Assembly: GCA_041687455.1 (NCBI GenBank)
Contig: JAWLBY010000004.1
Span: 207,562-271,561 of the forward strand
From: JAWLBY01 sp041687455
Lineage (GTDB): Bacteria; Pseudomonadota; Gammaproteobacteria; Xanthomonadales; Xanthomonadaceae
Length of the DNA stretch: 64,000 nucleotides
Direction of reading: 5' to 3'
Numbering within the stretch: the stretch's first letter is position 1; the number at the start of each line of letters is the position of its first letter. The position numbers and the translations under genes are program-made. Under the pieces are notes generated by a model. It made no database searches, had not been told where the DNA came from, and saw nothing but the letters and a program-made list of their open reading frames with translations. Shown piece after piece: positions 36,008-44,931 of this stretch.

Positions 36008-37252
36008 ATGAGCACGCGTCGGGAAATTTCACTCGTCCAGGGTGCCCTGTGGTTGCTGCTGGCGAGCGTCGCCCTCCTGCAGTTGACGCTGCTTGCGAAG
36101 GCGCCGCTGATCGGCGACGAAATCGTTCACCGCAACCAGGCTGTGCGGTTCGCAGTCGGCTACTTCGTGGCCACTCCCGAGATGACCCAGATGCCGGGCT
36201 ACCATCTGGCCATCGGCATGATGATGCGGGCCGCCAGCGAGCACTCTGTATTCATCGGCCGAGCGTCGTCGCTCGTGGCGGCGACCCTTGCTGCTCTCGC
36301 CTTTATTCGTGTCAGGCGCGCTTTGCATCAGGCGGACGCGCGCGCTGAACTGACAGCTGGGCAGCTACTGCTGTGCCCGATCATATTTCCGTATATATGG
36401 CTTTTCTATACGGATATCCCGGCGCTGGCGGCAACGCTCTGGGTTTTCTACTTTTCGGTGCTGGGAAAGCACAAACTGGCGGGGCTCGTCGGCCTGCTTG
36501 CGATTCTGACCAGACAGGTGAGCGTGGTGTGGGTGGCCCTGTTCGCCGCAATGCTGCTCTTCGGGGCGGTGCGGCCGTTGTTGGTCGATTGGCCCAAGAT
36601 GCCGGCGGGGCGGCGATTGCTGGAACTTTGGCCGTATGTCGCCGTCGGTTTGGCATTTCTGGCGTACTGGTACTGGAATGGTTCGATCTCGTTCTCGACG
36701 ACCATGGCGTACGCGCATCCCGACTTCAATTTTGGCTCCAGCAATTTTTTCTTCATGCTGTTCATCATCGGCATCCTCTTTCTGCCGATGCTGCCGGTCT
36801 GGCTCGCCCGGTTCGCAGTTGCAGCCAGGCAGCGGCCGCTCTGGATCGGTCTGCCCGTAGTGCTTTTTGTCGTGTACCACTACACATTCGTGGTGAGTAA
36901 CCCATACAACTATCTTGAGCCCAACTTCATCATCCGGAACCGGGTGCTTATCACCAGTTTCGTGCAGCCATCGGCCTTCATCGCGATGGGTGCGGTTGCC
37001 TGCATGGCCGCCTGTGCAATCACTCAGGCCGGAGTAAATGCATCCCGAGGAGTTTTTCTCACGGGAGCTACGCTGATCGCACTCGGAGCGTCCGATCTCA
37101 TCGAGCAAAGGTATTACATCGTCGCTTTGGCGCTCTTTCTTGCCATGCGGACGCCTGAGTCGAGTCGGCGCGAGCGGCTCCTGTTGACGTACTGGGGCGT
37201 CGTTTCGATCGCGCTTTCTGCTGCCGTGATGACGCAGATTCTGATGATCTGA
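36008..37252 (+). CDS. ALG10-like GT-C membrane glycosyltransferase
   Basis: A 414-residue polytopic membrane protein. The first periplasmic loop has IGDEIVHRNQAVRFAVG (Asp37, Glu38, His41) and then MTQMPGYHLAIG, which parallel the DEiFH...QAqrY...TT.PGLY motif of eukaryotic ALG10 alpha-1,2-glucosyltransferases. Later IFPYIWLFYTDIPAL and LLAILTRQVSVVWV parallel the ALG10 YYTD and FRQTNIVWV motifs. About ten helices are visible. ALG10 uses a polyprenyl-phosphate glucose donor, so this protein probably transfers a sugar from an undecaprenyl-phosphate donor on the periplasmic side (inference). The ATG at 36008 is preferred to a TTG at 35954. Confidence 0.8.
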   Translation: MSTRREISLVQGALWLLLASVALLQLTLLAKAPLIGDEIVHRNQAVRFAVGYFVATPEMTQMPGYHLAIGMMMRAASEHSVFIGRASSLVAATLAALAFIRVRRALHQADARAELTAGQLLLCPIIFPYIWLFYTDIPALAATLWVFYFSVLGKHKLAGLVGLLAILTRQVSVVWVALFAAMLLFGAVRPLLVDWPKMPAGRRLLELWPYVAVGLAFLAYWYWNGSISFSTTMAYAHPDFNFGSSNFFFMLFIIGILFLPMLPVWLARFAVAARQRPLWIGLPVVLFVVYHYTFVVSNPYNYLEPNFIIRNRVLITSFVQPSAFIAMGAVACMAACAITQAGVNASRGVFLTGATLIALGASDLIEQRYYIVALALFLAMRTPESSRRERLLLTYWGVVSIALSAAVMTQILMI

Positions 37253-37393
37253 ATGAGCGATCCTCGCGAAAAGGATTGGTTCGCAGCCGGTGCAACCTGG
37301 GTGCTGCCGCGTCGTAGCTGATATCCCGCGATGGCCGAATGGTTAGTCCGAAGCAGGAATGACCGGGCATCGTGGCGTTTGCCTGAAACCTGA

Positions 37394-39094
37394 TCACTTC
37401 ACGTCACGAGCGGATCTGTGGACTTGCCCCGTATTTCCCCAGCCACCGGGAAGTGGACAGGTCGGGTCCGTATTCGTTGTGGCGGCCCGTCGCATATCCA
37501 CGACGAAGTGGCTGTTGCCGACTCTGCAGTTCTTGTCAAGGCTCTTGAACAAAAGCGACTCGGTGATGCCCGGTATGTAAACGAGCCGGCGGACGAGGAC
37601 ATGGGCGCTGATCAGATAGAGCTGTGGCCGGGGATTTTCCCACTCGGCATCCTCGATATAGCGACTGCGTGGCAGCACAACATTCAGTGGCATCGCCGAC
37701 ACGACATCCGCGACGATCAGGTCGTCGTCGGACAATACTGGCTCGATCTCCTGCCAGGCGAGCGGAAGGGTCTGGCCCCAGTCGATATTGGAGTCGTCGA
37801 AACACTTGATCAAACTGATGTTGCGGCACCCCGCGATGCCGTTCGAATAGGACAGCGGATCGGGTAACGCCGAGATGCCGGCTGCCACGTGCGCTGCGAG
37901 GACCAACCCCGCCAGGATCCTGCCGACTCTCGACGAAACACTTGCCGCTGCGACCGCGGCAGCCACGACCGCAAACGGATAGAGCGGCATCATGTAGCGA
38001 TGTCCGGAACTCGGCGCTCCCCACATGAACGCCGCGAGGTAGGCGAGCGGAAACACTGAAAGAAAAAGCAGTGGCGAGATCACCTGCTGCTCACCGCGCG
38101 CAGCCCGCACTGTGGCGATAGCGGGAGCGGCCAGGACCGCCGTGAGACCGATCAGCTCGGCTATCGTTGACTTGACCAGAAGAGCGGCAGGGAAATACCA
38201 AACGAACGGCTCGGCGGACGAATCGCCGAAGAAATAGAACAAGTACCCTTCGGTATGGTTGCGTCCTATCCAACCGAAGCCGTCGACAAGGCTTTCGAGG
38301 TCGATCGGTCCGATCAGCAACAACGCCGTTGCGGCGACGCTGCCCGCCAGCAGCGCTGCCGCCGCCATCAGCCCACTGCGCCACTCGCGTCTGTTTGCGC
38401 CGCATGCGGCAACCAGCAGGAGGGTTGCCGCCACTACGATCAGGCCACTGTACTTCGACAGGGCCGCCAGGCTCGCCGATGCGCCGGCACCGATGCACGA
38501 CCGGATGCTTCCGCTCTGCGCCCATTGCCAGACGAGCCACGTCGAACCGAGTGCAAAGCATCCGACCGGCAGGTCGGTCAGTACCATCGTCGACCCGGCC
38601 AGCATGGTCGGGCTGGTCGCATACAGCAGGGCTGCGCAAATGCCAGCCGCACGCCCCGCCAGTTGCCACGCAAAAACGGTACAGATCGCTAGGCCGATGG
38701 CGGAAATGGCCAACACGGCAAGCCTCGCCCTGGTCAGGCGCTCACGGTTGAGCTCGTCACCGGTGCGCAGGACCTCCCGGCCGACATGCCACTGCGCGGC
38801 GCTTCGGGTCATCTCCGCTGGCGGTTCGATATCGGGTAGATCCTCGCCGATGTCCATTGCGATGCCCGCCAGCCATTTGACCAGCGGTGGGTGCTCCGGA
38901 TTGAGATAGCTGTCGCCGGCCGTGACGATGCGATACGCCGCGCCGACATGCGCCACCTCGTCGATCCCGGGGCCGAGGCGCGCGAGCGGTATCCAGGTCA
39001 GCGCAGCCAGCAGCGACCAGGCGCCGATCACGACCGCGATCGCGGCCCTGTAGCGCCTGGCGTGCAGATGGGAGGGTTGCCTGTCGCTGAGCAT
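37394..39094 (-). CDS. PMT/ArnT-like (GT39-type) membrane glycosyltransferase
   Basis: A 566-residue GT-C protein. After the first helix (about 20-40) the loop shows LGPGIDEVAHVGAAYRI with the Asp-Glu pair and later LNPEHPPLVKWLAG, the classic PMT_2 motif. About ten further helices follow. A soluble C-terminal part (about 430-566) includes CFDDSNIDWGQTLPLAW, a sequence common in this bacterial subfamily. The ATG at 39094 is preferred; a TTG three codons upstream is possible. It is convergent with the ALG10-like gene and divergent from the next GT-C gene. Confidence 0.85.
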   Translation of the reverse strand: MLSDRQPSHLHARRYRAAIAVVIGAWSLLAALTWIPLARLGPGIDEVAHVGAAYRIVTAGDSYLNPEHPPLVKWLAGIAMDIGEDLPDIEPPAEMTRSAAQWHVGREVLRTGDELNRERLTRARLAVLAISAIGLAICTVFAWQLAGRAAGICAALLYATSPTMLAGSTMVLTDLPVGCFALGSTWLVWQWAQSGSIRSCIGAGASASLAALSKYSGLIVVAATLLLVAACGANRREWRSGLMAAAALLAGSVAATALLLIGPIDLESLVDGFGWIGRNHTEGYLFYFFGDSSAEPFVWYFPAALLVKSTIAELIGLTAVLAAPAIATVRAARGEQQVISPLLFLSVFPLAYLAAFMWGAPSSGHRYMMPLYPFAVVAAAVAAASVSSRVGRILAGLVLAAHVAAGISALPDPLSYSNGIAGCRNISLIKCFDDSNIDWGQTLPLAWQEIEPVLSDDDLIVADVVSAMPLNVVLPRSRYIEDAEWENPRPQLYLISAHVLVRRLVYIPGITESLLFKSLDKNCRVGNSHFVVDMRRAATTNTDPTCPLPGGWGNTGQVHRSARDVK

Positions 39095-39108
39095 TCTCGT
39101 CAATTCCG

Positions 39109-40812
39109 ATGGCGACGGGCATTCGGGCCGATCGCACGTGGCCTAGTCAAACCGGACATCCACACTGGCATAATCCACGGCTTCTGCAAGGCAGTGCAAG
39201 GATCGGCGCTTTGGATTCGGGTGCGGCACCACGCCGGAGGTTCGGTGAACTGACCGGCTTGTTCCTCGTGAGCTTGGTTTCGATCGTGGCGTACGGCTGG
39301 ATAGCCGTCGGTGGCAAGACCGTGACCGGCTTTTCCGATTCGATCGATTACCTGATTCTGGCCGACTTCTATCGATCGGCATTCTTCGGCATCTTTGATC
39401 CGGCCGCGATCGATTACTATCGTTCGACGCGCTTTCCGCCCCTGTTCCCGATGTTTCTGGCCGCCTTTGGCGGCGGCAGCGGCGGACAGCACGTGTCGAC
39501 TGCGCTCAGCTGTATCACGGCGATGGTTGCCATCCTGATGACCTGGTACTGGGCGCGGCGTGCCCTCGGGTCCGGTGCCGTAGCATCGCTGGTCGCCGCC
39601 ACGCTCGCGCTAAATCCCGGTTTCTTCATGCTGAACCTGACGCCGGTGTCGGAGCCGCTCGCAATGATGATGACCCTTGCGGCCCTCATCCTTGCGATGC
39701 AGCGAAGGCCGCTCGGCACCACGTTGCTTTCCCTCGCTCTGGTGGTAGGGGCCTCGACACTGGTTCGGTCGGCGAACATCGCGCTGGTCGCTGCCTTGGT
39801 GGCATGGACCTACTTTGCAGCGGGTCGGTCAATACGAAGCACCTCGTGGGTGGCGCTCGTCTCCGCTGCCCCGATGCTGGCGTGGAGCATATACCGCGCC
39901 CAGTTGCCGGGCGCGGAGAGCTATGCGACTGCACTGAATGCCGAGTTCATGCTAGCCAAGCTGGGGGGCTGGCCTGAAGCGCTGGTGATGCAGCCCTACC
40001 GGCTCGTCATGGCGATGGCTCAGTCGTGGGCGGTGCATCCTGGCTGGATCGATCTTCTGCTGGCGACCGCATTCGCCGTGCTCGCGTGCGCAGGCACAGT
40101 GATACGCCTGCGGGACAATCAGCTGGATGCTTGGCTGAGCGTGATCTACACCATCATGATCCTGGTGTGGCCGTATCCCGAGGAAATGTGGAGGTTCGTC
40201 ACCTTCCTGTTGCCGCTGCTGACGGTCGCCGCGATTATCGCGGTCGCCAGTGTGGCGCGACGCTTGAAGTTCGCCAGGATGCAAGACGTACGTGCCGCGT
40301 CACTGCTCGTCCTTGCGCTGACCATCGCCGCAAGCGGCCCAACCATCCTCGAGTTCGCGCGACGGATGCAAGTGCACGTTCCTGAGGAACTGGTTGGCGA
40401 GCAGCGGGAGCAGGTTTTTTTCCGGGCGGGCACCGTCCACGATGCTGTCATGTCGGCGGAGTACAGCGGGCGGCTGAGGATTCTCATCGAAGAGGCCGCC
40501 GCAATAGTTCCGGTCGACGGCTGCGTTTATTCGGTGATGCCTCAGCTGGTCTGGCTCCATGCGCGGAGGGCATCGATAAGGTATCAAGTGGAACTGTCGC
40601 CTGATCGCCCAATCCGGGAGCAGCTGCCTGCATGCGAATTCATGCTGATCGGCTCATTCGGATTCAGCGGGGTGCCCGTGCCGCTGTTCTATCCGAGTGA
40701 ATTCCTTCATGACGAGGCTGAGCCGTTACTTATGACCTACGCACGTGACTCGGAAGAGAAGCCGGTCGCGGTCCTGCTGACATGGAAGGGGGGCAGCGAT
40801 GGAGTCGAGTAA
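39109..40812 (+). CDS. GT-C membrane glycosyltransferase, first of a tandem pair
   Basis: Up to 567 residues. The membrane part begins near residue 47 (LTGLFLVSLVSIVAYGWI), and the first loop has TGFSDSIDYLILADFYR and then STRFPPLFPMFLAAF, which resembles PMT-type donor-binding loops. The last 150 residues form a periplasmic domain with VPVDGCVYSVMPQLVWL. The 40-odd residues before the first helix are not helix-like, so translation may start later, for example at the TTG at 39211. It shares its layout and several motifs with the next gene, so the two are tandem paralogues. Confidence 0.75.
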   Translation: MATGIRADRTWPSQTGHPHWHNPRLLQGSARIGALDSGAAPRRRFGELTGLFLVSLVSIVAYGWIAVGGKTVTGFSDSIDYLILADFYRSAFFGIFDPAAIDYYRSTRFPPLFPMFLAAFGGGSGGQHVSTALSCITAMVAILMTWYWARRALGSGAVASLVAATLALNPGFFMLNLTPVSEPLAMMMTLAALILAMQRRPLGTTLLSLALVVGASTLVRSANIALVAALVAWTYFAAGRSIRSTSWVALVSAAPMLAWSIYRAQLPGAESYATALNAEFMLAKLGGWPEALVMQPYRLVMAMAQSWAVHPGWIDLLLATAFAVLACAGTVIRLRDNQLDAWLSVIYTIMILVWPYPEEMWRFVTFLLPLLTVAAIIAVASVARRLKFARMQDVRAASLLVLALTIAASGPTILEFARRMQVHVPEELVGEQREQVFFRAGTVHDAVMSAEYSGRLRILIEEAAAIVPVDGCVYSVMPQLVWLHARRASIRYQVELSPDRPIREQLPACEFMLIGSFGFSGVPVPLFYPSEFLHDEAEPLLMTYARDSEEKPVAVLLTWKGGSDGVE

Positions 40813-40815
40813 AGC

Positions 40816-42417
40816 ATGACCGTGGCGTGGCCGAGATCGAGCGACTGGTTGAGCGCCGGAGTCGTTCTGCTGCTCGCGGCAGTGGTGTACGGCTGGATTG
40901 TGGCCGGTGCCGAGGTGACGACGGGATTCTCGGATTCCGTCTCCTACCTGGTGATGGCCGATTTCTACCGCGCGTGGATCCGCGGCGATGATGTGACTGG
41001 CGCACTCGCACACTACCAAAGCACCCGTTTCCCGCCTTTGTTTCCGTTGCTGCTCGGGCTTTCAGGCGCCGGCGTGGATAGCCAATGGATGGCATATGTC
41101 GTCACCGCTGCTTGCTCGATCGGCGCGGTTGCGGCGACATGGTGGTGGGTGCGTGGCGAAACCGGCCGCCCGACGGCGGCGGCGGGCTGTGCGATCGCCC
41201 TTGCCCTGTATCCCGGTTTTTTCCTGCTGACCATCTATCCGGCGTCCGAGCCCATCGCCTTGGTGCTGACGCTGGTGGCATTCGCGCTGGCGGAAAAAGT
41301 GCCGCGTCGTCCTTCTATGCTGTTGGTCGCTGCATTGATCATCGGTGTCAGCCCGCTTGCACGGATGGCGTCGCTCGCGCTGGTGGCAGCGTTTTCGGTC
41401 TGGCTGGTCCTTCAGCGCCCCGTTCCGATCAGGCAGGCGCTACTTTCGCTCGTGGCGGCATGGTCGCCGGCATTGGCCTGGCTCGGTTATCGCGCCGCAG
41501 TTCCAACCGAGACCTACCTGCACGAGTTCGAGTACGCCGGTTTTCCGTCGACTCTGTCGGCACTGCCGCCATGGCTCGGCGAACAACTGCGGTCAATCGT
41601 CGCAAGCCTCAACAACAACTGGGGCGCCGCCAGGTGGGGCTTTGTCGATTGGCTCACGGCAGCCCTCTTGCCCGTCGTGGTGGCAGGGGCCATCAGCCGG
41701 CTGCGCCGCGGCAAAATCGACGCCTGGTACGCGCTCGCGTACGTGACGCTGATCATCCTGTGGCCGTTTCCGGAGGAGATGGAGCGCTTCGTTCTGCTGC
41801 TATTTCCGGTGTTCTGCCTTTACGCAATCGTTGGATTGCAGGTAATCCGGACGATGATCGAGCGGCGGGCGAGGGTCTCGCAGTGGCGAATAGGCGGCGG
41901 GGCGCTGATGGCGTTTTTTCTGGTGGCCGCCGGCCCGGCGTGGGTCCGTATCGCCCACCGCGCTGCAATGCCCGTTGAGCCTGAACTGGTACCTGACAGG
42001 CTGAACCGGCCATTCTTCGAACTCGACTCCGACGCCTTCGCGTTATTCTTCCTCGAAGCTACTACGCGAACGCGACACGCTGCTGCGAGCGTGGCCGACT
42101 TTGTCGGTGACGACGATTGCGTGTATGCGATACGTCCTTCGGTGATCAGGTCGAGCAGCCATGTGGAGGCGTTCCCCTACCAGTATCCGCCGCCTGACAG
42201 CGCTGAGGGGATGGCCGCGTTCCCGCTCTGCGAATACCACTTCATCACATGGTCTTCAACGCGACAGCTGAAGCAGCCGCCGTACTACCCATTGGACGAA
42301 CTCGCGGAGAACGTGGAGCCGCTGTTCGCTTCGTACATCGAAACCGAAGACGGTCAGGTCCTGGTGGCTGCGCTCCTGAAGAACAAGCCTGACGAGAACG
42401 TGGAGGGGACAGAGTGA
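40816..42417 (+). CDS. GT-C membrane glycosyltransferase, second of a tandem pair
   Basis: A 533-residue polytopic protein. The first loop TGFSDSVSYLVMADFYRA and STRFPPLFPLLLGLSG almost repeat those of the previous gene, and WPFPEEMERFVLLLFP matches WPYPEEMWRFVTFLLP there. The C-terminal periplasmic domain has VGDDDCVYAIRPSVI, again parallel. It starts three bases after the upstream stop and overlaps the following GT2 gene by four bases (GTGA). The pair probably transfers sugars from a polyprenyl-phosphate carrier made by that GT2 protein (inference). Confidence 0.83.
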   Translation: MTVAWPRSSDWLSAGVVLLLAAVVYGWIVAGAEVTTGFSDSVSYLVMADFYRAWIRGDDVTGALAHYQSTRFPPLFPLLLGLSGAGVDSQWMAYVVTAACSIGAVAATWWWVRGETGRPTAAAGCAIALALYPGFFLLTIYPASEPIALVLTLVAFALAEKVPRRPSMLLVAALIIGVSPLARMASLALVAAFSVWLVLQRPVPIRQALLSLVAAWSPALAWLGYRAAVPTETYLHEFEYAGFPSTLSALPPWLGEQLRSIVASLNNNWGAARWGFVDWLTAALLPVVVAGAISRLRRGKIDAWYALAYVTLIILWPFPEEMERFVLLLFPVFCLYAIVGLQVIRTMIERRARVSQWRIGGGALMAFFLVAAGPAWVRIAHRAAMPVEPELVPDRLNRPFFELDSDAFALFFLEATTRTRHAAASVADFVGDDDCVYAIRPSVIRSSSHVEAFPYQYPPPDSAEGMAAFPLCEYHFITWSSTRQLKQPPYYPLDELAENVEPLFASYIETEDGQVLVAALLKNKPDENVEGTE

Positions 42418-43334
42418 TCGTCGTCGTGACACCGGTTTTCGAAGACGCCGTCGCAGCCGAACAGCTGATGCTGGAGCTGCGGAGCGCGATTGCAGAGCAG
42501 CTCGTTATCGTCGCGGTGGATGATGGCTCGGTGCATGAGCCGGTCGACGTTCGGCTCATGCAGCGCTGCGGCGTGGACGGAGCCGTGGTGACGTTGAAAC
42601 GCAACGTTGGCCATCAGCGCGCCATCGCCATCGGGCTTAGCTACGCGGTTGAACATTACCCTGAGTCCGATTGCTTCGTCGTCATGGATTCCGACGGGGA
42701 GGACCGGCCTGGTTCCATCCGTGCCCTGCAGGCTGCGCTCGATGGCGAAGTCGATGTCGCAGTCGCAAAGCGCCGCTCCCGAACGGAATCCGCGGCTTTC
42801 AAGCTGTTCTACTCGCTGTACAAGTGGCTCTTCTGGTTGCTGACCGGTCGCCGCATCAGTTTCGGCAACTTCATGGCGGTCAACCGCCGCGCAGCCGAAC
42901 GCCTGGTGACGATGCAGGAACTGTGGATCCACGTCGCCAGCACGGTTCTGACGTCCAAGCTTCGCGTGACCATGTGCCCGCTGGATCGCGGGCGACGTTA
43001 TGCGGGAGCCAGCAAGATGAACTTCGTGAGCCTCACATTGCACGGGCTGAAGGGCGTGATGGTCTTTGCCGAGGATGTCCTCGTGCGGGTGGGCATTGCC
43101 TGCTCGCTGGTTGCCGGCGCTTCGGTGATGGCGGGCGCAGCCGCCGTGGTGCTCAAGTTGATGAACATCGCGACGCCCGGCTGGTTCTCGATTGCCATCG
43201 GCATCCTGTTCCTGGTGTTCGTGCAGATGGGGACCGTCGCATTGATCACGTTGCTGCTGACCGGTCTCGTCAGGGGCGGCATGGTGTTGCCGCTCCGCTA
43301 CCGCGACTTCGTGCGCAGCGTTGCTTCGACATGA
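42414..43334 (+). CDS. GtrB-like GT2 polyprenyl-phosphate glycosyltransferase
   Basis: A 306-residue membrane-anchored GT2 enzyme starting with GTG. It shows VVVTPVFEDAVAAEQL, the nucleotide-binding VAVDDGSVHEP, VVTLKRNVGHQRAIAIGL, and the metal motif FVVMDSDGEDRPG, typical of GtrB/DPM-like enzymes. GRRYAGASKMNFVSL is the conserved substrate-side segment, and two or three hydrophobic helices lie at about 225-290. It probably makes a polyprenyl-phosphate-linked sugar used by the two GT-C proteins upstream. Its stop overlaps the next gene start (ATGA). Confidence 0.88.
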   Translation: MIVVVTPVFEDAVAAEQLMLELRSAIAEQLVIVAVDDGSVHEPVDVRLMQRCGVDGAVVTLKRNVGHQRAIAIGLSYAVEHYPESDCFVVMDSDGEDRPGSIRALQAALDGEVDVAVAKRRSRTESAAFKLFYSLYKWLFWLLTGRRISFGNFMAVNRRAAERLVTMQELWIHVASTVLTSKLRVTMCPLDRGRRYAGASKMNFVSLTLHGLKGVMVFAEDVLVRVGIACSLVAGASVMAGAAAVVLKLMNIATPGWFSIAIGILFLVFVQMGTVALITLLLTGLVRGGMVLPLRYRDFVRSVAST

Positions 43335-43981
43335 GCATCGTTAGCGGATCCGGCCCGGCTTCGGCGCGGAAGCTTCAACTTGCGGCGGCCGCAACTGCCG
43401 CATACCTGTTGCTGCTGGTGTCGATCTACTGGCTGCATGCGAGGTTCTTCACCGTCGACGTGGTGCTCTACGCTGCACTGCTCGATGTGGTGATCGCAAC
43501 CGCCATTGCCGGCCTGGTGTTCTGGCGGGCCGGTCCGTCGCGCTGTTTCAACGCATTCGAAGGCGTGCAGCTCGTCTGCATCTGGGGGCTGCTGGGAGCA
43601 CTGCTCGCTCTTGCCGTTCCGACCGTCATCGATCGCTCACTGTCGTTCTACATCCTCGAGAAGCTTCAACAGCGAGGCGGATCGATCGCCGAACGCGCGT
43701 TCGGCGACGTGTTCCGGATCGAGTACATGGCCGAGCACAGGCTGATCGATGTACGGCTGACTGAGCAGCTCGAATCGGGCACGATCGTCCTCACCGATGG
43801 TTGCGTTCGGTTGACCAGGCGTGGGGAGCTTCTCGCATCGTTCAGCAGGGCGTTCCGGGCGGAATTTCTTCCGCGCAAGCGACTGCTGATGGGCGAATAT
43901 TCGGACCATCTGACCGATCCGTTCCGCCACTCGACGCAGTCGGTCGATTACCGCTGCGATTCCGCTGCGTCATCCGATTGA
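43331..43981 (+). CDS. Unrecognised membrane protein with periplasmic domain
   Basis: A 216-residue protein that matches no family I can name. Three hydrophobic helices are visible (about 16-34 with AAATAAYLLLLVSIYWLHA, 42-64, and 76-96), followed by a soluble region of about 115 residues, rich in Arg and Glu, probably periplasmic. The ATG overlaps the stop of the GtrB-like gene (ATGA), so it belongs to the tandem GT-C/GT2 operon. Possible roles are an accessory subunit or acceptor-specific partner of the GT-C enzymes. Its 3' end overlaps the convergent UDP-xylose synthase gene by 34 bp. Confidence 0.75.
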   Translation: MSIVSGSGPASARKLQLAAAATAAYLLLLVSIYWLHARFFTVDVVLYAALLDVVIATAIAGLVFWRAGPSRCFNAFEGVQLVCIWGLLGALLALAVPTVIDRSLSFYILEKLQQRGGSIAERAFGDVFRIEYMAEHRLIDVRLTEQLESGTIVLTDGCVRLTRRGELLASFSRAFRAEFLPRKRLLMGEYSDHLTDPFRHSTQSVDYRCDSAASSD

Positions 43982-44931
43982 CCGGTCAGTAGCTGCTCGA
44001 AGTATTGCGCGGTCTTGGTCAGACCCTCCCACACGGGAACGCGCGGAGCCCAGGACAGCAGATCGCGCGCGCGGCTGATATCCGGCTGTCGCTGCCGAGG
44101 GTCGTCCTGCGGGAGCGGTCGATGCACGAGCGTAGAAGATGAGCCCGTGATCTCGAGGATGGTGCGTGCCAGCTCCAGCATGCTGATCTCATGCGGGTTG
44201 CCGAGATTGATCGGGCCGGTTATGCCAGAATCGCTGTCCATCAGCGCGATGAATCCGTCGATCATGTCATCCACGTAACAGAACGACCGGGTCTGCCCGC
44301 CATCACCGTAAATCGTGATCGGCTCCGATCGAAGCGCTTGCACGATGAAATTCGAGACGACGCGGCCATCATTCGGGTGCATCCGCGGTCCGTAGGTATT
44401 GAAGATGCGGGCGACCTTGATCGGGAGCGCGTGCTGACGGTGGTAATCGAAGAACAGTGTCTCCGCACAGCGCTTGCCTTCGTCGTAGCACGCGCGCGGC
44501 CCGATCGGGTTCACCCGCCCCCAGTATTCCTCGGTTTGCGGATGGATTTCGGGATCGCCATAGACCTCGCTGGTTGACGCCTGGAAGATCGGGCACTTGA
44601 GTCGCTTGGCCAGGCCGAGCATGTTGATGGAGCCATGCACGCTGGTCTTGGTTGTTTGTACCGGATCGTGCTGGTAGTGGATCGGCGAAGCCGGGCAGGC
44701 CAGGTTGTAGATCTCGTCGGCCTCGATGTACAGCGGGAACGTGATGTCGTGCCGGATCAGCTCGAATCTTGGATGTTCGAGCAGGTGGGCGATGTTCGCC
44801 TTGCTGCCGGTGAAGAAGTTGTCGACGCAGATGACTTCATGCCCTCGCGCCAGCAGTCGCTCGCAAAGGTGGGAGCCGAGGAATCCACTGCCGCCGGTGA
44901 CCATCGACCGCTTGTTCAGTGCGTATCTCAC
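43948..44931 (-). CDS. UDP-glucuronate decarboxylase (UDP-xylose synthase)
   Basis: A 327-residue extended SDR of the UXS family, which decarboxylates UDP-glucuronate to UDP-xylose. It has MVTGGSGFLGSHLCERL, the UXS hallmark RHDITFPLYIEADEIYNLACPASP (quoted here only as HDITFPLYIEADEIYNLACP), TSEVYGDPEIHPQ, and YDEGKRCAETLFF with the catalytic Tyr and Lys. The GTG start overlaps the stop of the upstream membrane protein gene (GTGA). It is the last gene of a three-gene operon directly behind pilA, which suggests that UDP-xylose feeds a pilus- or surface-linked glycan. Confidence 0.94.
   Translation of the reverse strand: MRYALNKRSMVTGGSGFLGSHLCERLLARGHEVICVDNFFTGSKANIAHLLEHPRFELIRHDITFPLYIEADEIYNLACPASPIHYQHDPVQTTKTSVHGSINMLGLAKRLKCPIFQASTSEVYGDPEIHPQTEEYWGRVNPIGPRACYDEGKRCAETLFFDYHRQHALPIKVARIFNTYGPRMHPNDGRVVSNFIVQALRSEPITIYGDGGQTRSFCYVDDMIDGFIALMDSDSGITGPINLGNPHEISMLELARTILEITGSSSTLVHRPLPQDDPRQRQPDISRARDLLSWAPRVPVWEGLTKTAQYFEQLLTGQSDDAAESQR

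Noticed and set aside
36365..37108. A 247-codon frame opposite the ALG10-like gene
   Set aside because: Hydrophilic low-complexity shadow; the plus-strand frame has ordered membrane helices and family motifs.
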